Part shown: piece after piece, positions 58,760 to 64,000 of the stretch
Layout: every line of letters starts with the position of its first letter
Position numbering within the stretch: position 1 is the first letter of the stretch
Assembly (NCBI RefSeq): GCF_050003625.1
Contig: NC_134398.1
Coordinates: forward strand, 21,800,622 to 21,864,621
Direction of reading: 5' to 3'
From: Haematobia irritans
Taxonomy: Eukaryota; Arthropoda; Insecta; Diptera; Muscidae
Length of the DNA stretch: 64,000 nt
Translations under genes and position numbers: made by a program
Notes under the pieces: generated by a model
Seen by the model: only the letters and a program-made list of their open reading frames with translations
What the model was told of the DNA's origin: nothing
Databases searched by the model: none

Positions 58760-60455
58760 TTTTCTATAAAAATAACATTTTGAAAAAATCTATAGTAATA
58801 AAATTTTCTACATAAAAAAATTTCTGTAGAAATAAAAGTTTGATAAAATTTTCTATAGAAATAACATTTTGAACAAATTTTCTATAGAAATAAAATTTTG
58901 AGAAAATTTTCTTTAGAAATAACATTTTTGGAAAAATATCTACAGAAATTCAAATTGGAAAAAACTTTTTATAGAAAGATGTGGGAAAAAAATTTCTATA
59001 GAAATAAAATTTGGACAAAATTTTCTAGAATTAAAAAAATTTCTATAGATATAAAATTTTAACAAAAATGTCTGTTGAAATAAAATTTTGATAAAATTTT
59101 CTATAGAAATAAAATTTAAAAAAAATGTCTATAGAAATAAAATTTTGACAAAAATTATATAGAAATAACATTTTGACAAAAATCACTGTAGAAATAAAAT
59201 TTTGAAAAAATCTATAGTAATAAATTTTGAAAAAAATTTCTGTAGAAATAAAAGTTTGATAAAATTTTCTATAGAAATAACATTTTGAAAAAATTTTCTT
59301 AAGAAATAAAATTTTGGGAAAGTTTACTAAAAAATAAAGTTTTGAGAAAATTTCCTATAGAAATGAAAATTTTCTGTAGAATTAAAATTTTGTATAGAAA
59401 TATAATTTTGAAAAAAAAATCTATAGAAATAAATTTTTGAAAAAAAAATTATATAGAAATAAAATATTGACAAAAAGGTCTGTAGAAATAAAATTTGGAT
59501 AAATTTTTCTATAAAAATAACATTTAACAAAACAATCTATAGTAATAAAATTTTGCAAAAAATTTTCTACATAAAAAAAAATTCTGTAGAAATAAAAGTT
59601 TGATAAATTTTTCTATAGAATAAAATTTTTGACAAAATTTTCTGTAGAATTAAAATTCTGATAAAATTTTCTATAGAAATTAATTTTTTATAGAATTTTC
59701 TAATGAAATAAAATTGTGCCAAAATTTTCTCTAGAAATAAAATGTTAAAATTAAAAAATAGAATTTTCTATAACAATAGTGTTGATAATATTTCTTAACA
59801 AAAATAAAATTTTGAGACAATTTTCTATAGAAATATAATTTTGAGAACATTTGCTATAGAAATGAAAATTTTCTGTAGAATTAAAATTTTGACAAAATTT
59901 TCTGTAGAATTAACATTTTGATAAAATTTTCTATAGAAATATTATTTTGAAAAAAATTATATAGAAATAAATTTTTGGCAAAAATGTCTGTAGAAATAAA
60001 ATTTTGATAAATTTTTCTATAAAAATAACATTTTGAAAAAATCTATAGTAATAAAATTTTGAAAAATTTTCTACATAAAAAAATGTCTCTAGAAATAAAA
60101 GTTTTATAAAATTTTCTATAGAAATAAAATTTTGGGAAAGTTTACTAAGAAAACAAATTTTGAGAAAATTTTCTACAGAAATGAAAATTTTCTGTAGAAT
60201 TAAAATTTTGACAAAATTTTCTGTATAATTAAAATTTTGATAAAATTTTCTGTAGAAGTATTTTGACAAAATTTTCTGTAGAATTAAAATTTTGATAAAA
60301 TTTTCTATATAAATTAAATTTTTATAGAATTTTCCATTGAAATAAAATTGTGCCAAAATTTTCTCTAGAAATAAAATGTTAAAATTAAAAAATAGAATTT
60401 TCTATAACAATAGTGTTGATAAAATTTCTTAAAAAAAATAAAATTTTGAGACAAG
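58760..60455 (-). repeat. 29-bp minisatellite array, reverse orientation
   Basis: Continues the array interrupted by the Helitron, but its first 500 bases largely repeat 56130-56640 in order (GGAAAAATATCTACAGAAAT, TTTTTATAGAAAGAT, ACAAAAATGTCTGT). A further internal duplication pairs 59636-59770 with 60275-60420 (AATTGTGCCAAAATTTTCTC, AAAAAATAGAATTTTCTATA). Confidence 0.9.
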
Positions 60456-61449
60456 AATGGTTAAAAATGGCAAATTAAAAAACGAAATCAACTTTTTCAA
60501 GTTTGAAAAAGGTGGAAAGTGCGCTTTTTCATAGGGAATAGTTCACATTTTTATTTCTTGTCACAATCCCTAAAATGAATTAATATTCCAATCTACCTGT
60601 GTAATCATTAATAGCTCTCACTAATTGAACATGACATATCTAATAGACATATGCCATGTTCAATTAGTAAAATAATAAAAAAAAAACTTTACTCTCAAAA
60701 TGAGAAAATTCGCCCTCATAAAAGAATTACTCCAAAAGAATCTATTTTTTTCTAGACCAATAACAACTTCAATAAGATAGCCATAAATTATAATCTTAAT
60801 ACATATAATCAAGTAATAGACTTGGAAAAGGGAGTCAGTCCACGGATCGACCCTGTGCCTTATTAAAATAATTGTTTATTGCTGGTAAGTAATTTTAGTA
60901 CCAATAGCCTATGGTTTAATTGGCCTAATACAACTTTTATGGCTTTTTAAATATATTGCGTCGTTCGGTGGTGTAATTGTCGAAGGGAAGAATTTGTAAA
61001 TCTTTGGGACCCATAAAATATTCAATAAAAGATTGTTTTGATGTCGCCTTACCATGGTTTAGTGTAATGTTTTCACACACCAGTTGTTGAGTGGAAGGGC
61101 TTTGTTGAAGTCCATGACAAAAATGTAATGGTGCCATGAACAATAGTGATGATGATTGCGAAGGCGATGACGATAATTTTATTAAATGAAGATGATATGA
61201 GAAATTTTCCAAGAGGAAATTCGATACATCCCAACTATGATTTCATATTAAACATACGTCTAGTTTCAGTTAGATACACTTAACGAAAAGTTGGTTGAAA
61301 TTTCTTAATATTAAAAAAAAAATACTTGCAGAACAAAATATCGATTTTTCGATTTTTTTTTTAATTTTGATAAACCGTCTTTTCGAGTTTTCTACTTCAT
61401 CAGAATATGGATTAGTCGACTCTTTGTGTTTGTCGCTGTTGTAAAATTT
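60456..61449. other. Unique-looking island among arrays, possible exon remnants
   Basis: About 1 kb without the 29-bp unit. It holds the minus-strand frame at 60937-61212. On the + strand a possible exon, 60756-60890, lies between TTTTTTTCTAG and GTAAGT. In that exon one frame is open from the acceptor for 37 codons, ending LEKGVSPRIDPVPY then TAA. Near 60618 and 60657 an inverted repeat around CTAATTGAACATGACATAT is present. None of this is enough for a gene call. Confidence 0.35.
60937..61212 (-). CDS. Unrecognised 91-codon ORF, possibly a decayed small secreted protein
   Basis: The frame starts MENFSYHLHLIKLSSSPSQS and ends LPFDNYTTERRNIFKKP. Its second half (CENITLNHGKATSKQSFIEY, FMGPKDLQ) has a normal, non-repeat amino-acid mix and higher GC than the neighbourhood. 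In the overlapping minus frame the first half reads FNKIIVIAFAIIITIVHG, which looks like a signal peptide, and stops near where the 91-codon frame becomes protein-like. A frameshifted secreted-protein gene is therefore conceivable. I recognise no family. It could equally be chance. Confidence 0.25.
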   Translation of the reverse strand: MENFSYHLHLIKLSSSPSQSSSLLFMAPLHFCHGLQQSPSTQQLVCENITLNHGKATSKQSFIEYFMGPKDLQILPFDNYTTERRNIFKKP

Positions 61450-63430
61450 GGAAAAGTATACATTTTCAAAATTTTTAAAAAACGACTTTTGAACTTTCGA
61501 TTTTGTTAAAAGTGGAAAAAGTCTATTTTTTCATTCTTTTTTTTAGTTTCGCAAAAATTGACTTTTGGACATTTTTAAAATTTGGAAAAGACGAAATTTT
61601 GAAAAGTCGACTTTTCGAGTCGAGTTTTCGACTTTTTCAAAAAGTCAACTTTTCAACGTTTCAACGTTTCAACTTTTTGGATTTTTTTTAAGTTGAAAAA
61701 TAAGAAATATAATTGACTTTTCAAAAATTCGTCTTTTTCAAATGAAGAAATAAAATTTTGACAATATTTTCCATAGAAATAAAATTTTGACAAAATTTTC
61801 TATAGACATAAAAGTTTGAGAAATTTATCTATAGAAATAAAAATTTGACAAACATTTCTATGGAAATAAAATTTTGACAAAAATTTCTTTAGAAATAAAA
61901 TTTTGACTGAATTTTCTATAGAAATAAAATTTTGACAAAAATATGTATAGAAATAAAATTTTGACAAAATTGGCAAAGGAAATCAAATTGTGACAAAATT
62001 TTCTATAGGAATAAAATTTTGACAAAATTTTCTATAGAAATAAAATTTTGACAAAATTCTCTATAGAAATAAAATTTTGACAAAATTTTCTACAGAAATA
62101 AAATTTGGACAAATTTTCTTTAGAAATAAAATTTTGAAAAAATTCTCTATAGAAATAAGATTTTAAAAAAATTTTCTATAGAAATAAAATTTTAAGAAAT
62201 TTCTCTATAGAAATAAAATTTTGAGAAAAAAAATTCTATAGAAATAAAAAATGTATACATTTCAAAAGTACACATTTTCCATTCTTTTTTTTTAATTTCG
62301 AAAAATCGACTTTTTTAAATTTGGAATAGGCGAATTGTTTTCGACTTTTTTCAAAAATTTAAAAAAAAAAAAAAATTCTATAGAAATAAAATTTTGAGAA
62401 AAATTTCAATAGAAATAAAAAATGTATACATTTCAAAAGTATACATTTTTCCATTCTGTTTTTTTTTTTTGGAAAAGTATGCATTTTCAAAATTTGTAAA
62501 AAACGACTATCGAACTTTCGGTTTTGTTAAAAGTGGAAAAAGTCTATTTTTTCATTATTTTTTTTTTAATTTCGCAAAAATGGACTTTTGGACATTTTTA
62601 AAATTTGGAAAAGACGAAATTTTGAAAAGTCAACTTTTCGCGTTTTCGACTTTTTCAAAAAGTCAACTTTTCAACGTTTCAACTTTTTGGATTTTTCTAA
62701 GTTGAAAAATAAGAAATATAATTGACTTTTCAAAAATTCGTCTTTTTCAAATGAAGAAATAAAATTTTGACAAAATTTTCTATAGACATAAAAGTTTGAG
62801 AAATTTATCTATAGAAATAAAAATTTGACAAACATTTCTATGGAAATAAAATTTTGACAAAAATTTCTTTAGAAATAAAATTTTGACTGAATTTTCTATA
62901 GAAATAAAATTTTGACAAAAATATGTATAGAAATAAAATTTTGACAAAATTGGCAAAGGAAATCAAATTGTGACAAAATTTTCTATAGGAATAAAATTTT
63001 GACAAAATCTTCTATAAAAATAAAATTTTGACAAAATTTTCTATAGGAATAAAATTTTGACAACATTTTCTATAGAAATAAAATTTGGACAAATTTTCTA
63101 TAGAAATAAAATTTTGAAAAAATTCTCTATAGAAATAAGATTTAAAAAAAAAATTTCTATAGATATAAAATTTTAAGAAATTTCTCTATAGAAATAAATT
63201 TTTGTGAAAAAAAATTCTATAGAAATAAAAAATGTATACATTTCAAAAGTATACATTTTCCATTCTTTTTTTTTTAATTTCGAAAAATCGACTTTTTTAA
63301 ATTTGGAATAGGCGAATTGTTTTCGACTTTTTTCAAAAATTTAAAAAAAAAATTCTATAGAAATAAAATTTTGAGAAAATTTTCAATAGAAATAAAAAAT
63401 GTATACATTTCAAAAGTATACATTTTCCAT
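61450..63430. repeat. About 1-kb tandem segmental duplication (GTCGACTTTT-rich block plus reverse 29-bp array)
   Basis: The order GGAAAAGTATACATTTTCAA, GTTAAAAGTGGAAAAAGTCT, CAACTTTTCAACGTTTC, AATGAAGAAATAAAATTTTG, a reverse minisatellite block, then ATGTATACATTTCAAAAGTA occurs at 61450-62290 and again at 62474-63270. The offset is about 1010 bases. The TGTATACATTTC block occurs additionally at about 62424 and 63399. Sequence identity is high, with a few substitutions and indels. Confidence 0.85.
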
Positions 63431-64000
63431 TCTTTTTTTTTTTTAATTTCGAAAAATCGACTTTTGGATTTTTTTTTTTTAATTTGGAATAGACGAAATT
63501 TTTTCGACTTTTTCAAAAAGTCAACTTTTTCTGTTTGTACATTTTTTTCAACGTATACATTTTTCGATTTTTTTAAGTTGTCAAAGACGAAATTTAATTG
63601 ACTTTTCAAAATTTCGTCTTTATCAAATGTCAGCATTTGGAAATATGAATTTTTGACCTTTTTATAAATTGGCAAATCAAACTTTTAGGGTTTTTGACTG
63701 TGCGAACTGTTGATGTTTTTAAAATTTGAAAAAGTCGTCTCTTCAAGTGTTCGACAAATTTTTCAGTTTTTTTTTTTGCATAATTAAAAATTTTGTTCAA
63801 TTTTTCATGTTTTCGAATTTTCGACCTTCCAATTTTTGAATATTTGAAAATTTTAATTTTTCGTGTTTGTTTTTAATTTAAAATAATCGACTTTTTAAAA
63901 TTTGTGCACGTCATGTTGGCTTTTGAATTTTTCGAATTTTTAGGAAATTGATAAAGTCGTTTTTTTACATTGGAAACTTCGGTTTTTCGATTTTTTTTAA
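63431..64000. repeat. AT-rich tract dominated by TTTTCGAAAA / GTCGACTTTT motifs
   Basis: Runs of T and A punctuated by TCGAATTTT, TTTTTCGA and AAAGTCGACTTTT-like words on both strands, a degenerate short-period repeat related to 61300-61740. It continues past the window edge. No gene seen. Confidence 0.6.

Overview
The window is nuclear DNA from a dipteran, most probably a calyptrate fly of the muscid type (house fly / stable fly group). This rests on the strongly AT-rich, transposon-saturated composition, DINE-1/Helentron-like elements with the TATACCC...gtccgtccgtctgtctgt head module, a tRNA-derived SINE, mariner, hAT and Helitron elements, and a divergent insect ionotropic receptor. The species assignment is an inference. 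There is no prokaryotic gene content.

Only one gene is convincing: a single-exon ionotropic receptor (IR, chemosensory iGluR relative) at 49732-51621 on the + strand, 629 codons, with an AATAAA signal overlapping its stop. A second candidate is an isolated 5' exon at 44191-44338 (+). It has a TACTAAT branch-point-like motif, a pyrimidine-rich TTTCAG acceptor, an ATG at 44301 and a GTAAGA donor. If it is real, the IR gene may lie inside or next to a larger host gene. Three weaker protein-like stretches (19549-19761 -, 44716-45081 -, 60937-61212 -) are listed with low confidence.

Almost everything else is repeats, in four layers. (1) A 29-bp AT-rich minisatellite built around the palindrome TTTCTATAGAAA forms about twenty arrays in both orientations. 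By my boundaries they cover roughly a third of the window: 741-3866, 4374-5152, 6511-9604, 30960-33885 (interrupted), 35380-39435 (interrupted), 45108-49315 (interrupted), 55745-60455 (interrupted), 61745-63400 and smaller blocks. (2) Nine DINE-1/Helentron-like elements start TATACCC and end CTTGT. They have matching subterminal inverted repeats, a 3' hairpin and internal tandem repeats of about 155 bp: 5852, 12407, 13654, 20068, 22377, 29427, 35967, 41536 and 45987. (3) Classical DNA elements show intact target duplications: two Helitrons (1-736, 56777-58758), a mariner relic with TA ends (17073-18105), a second mariner exploded to 4.7 kb by nested insertions (35227-39930), three hAT-like elements with 8-bp duplications (10024-10706, 26286-26968, 40184-43710) plus a degraded fourth (18964-19425), and a TTAA-flanked MITE (44509-44632). 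(4) A separate 4-kb satellite-like field downstream of the IR gene (51680-55750) has a repeat period growing to about 470 bp.

The most interesting structure is how the layers connect. The 29-bp arrays sit inside small elements with hAT-like ends (CACGGTTG...CAACCGTG, 8-bp duplications), and those are themselves carried inside one DINE-like subfamily. The minisatellite therefore appears to be spread by transposons rather than only by local slippage.
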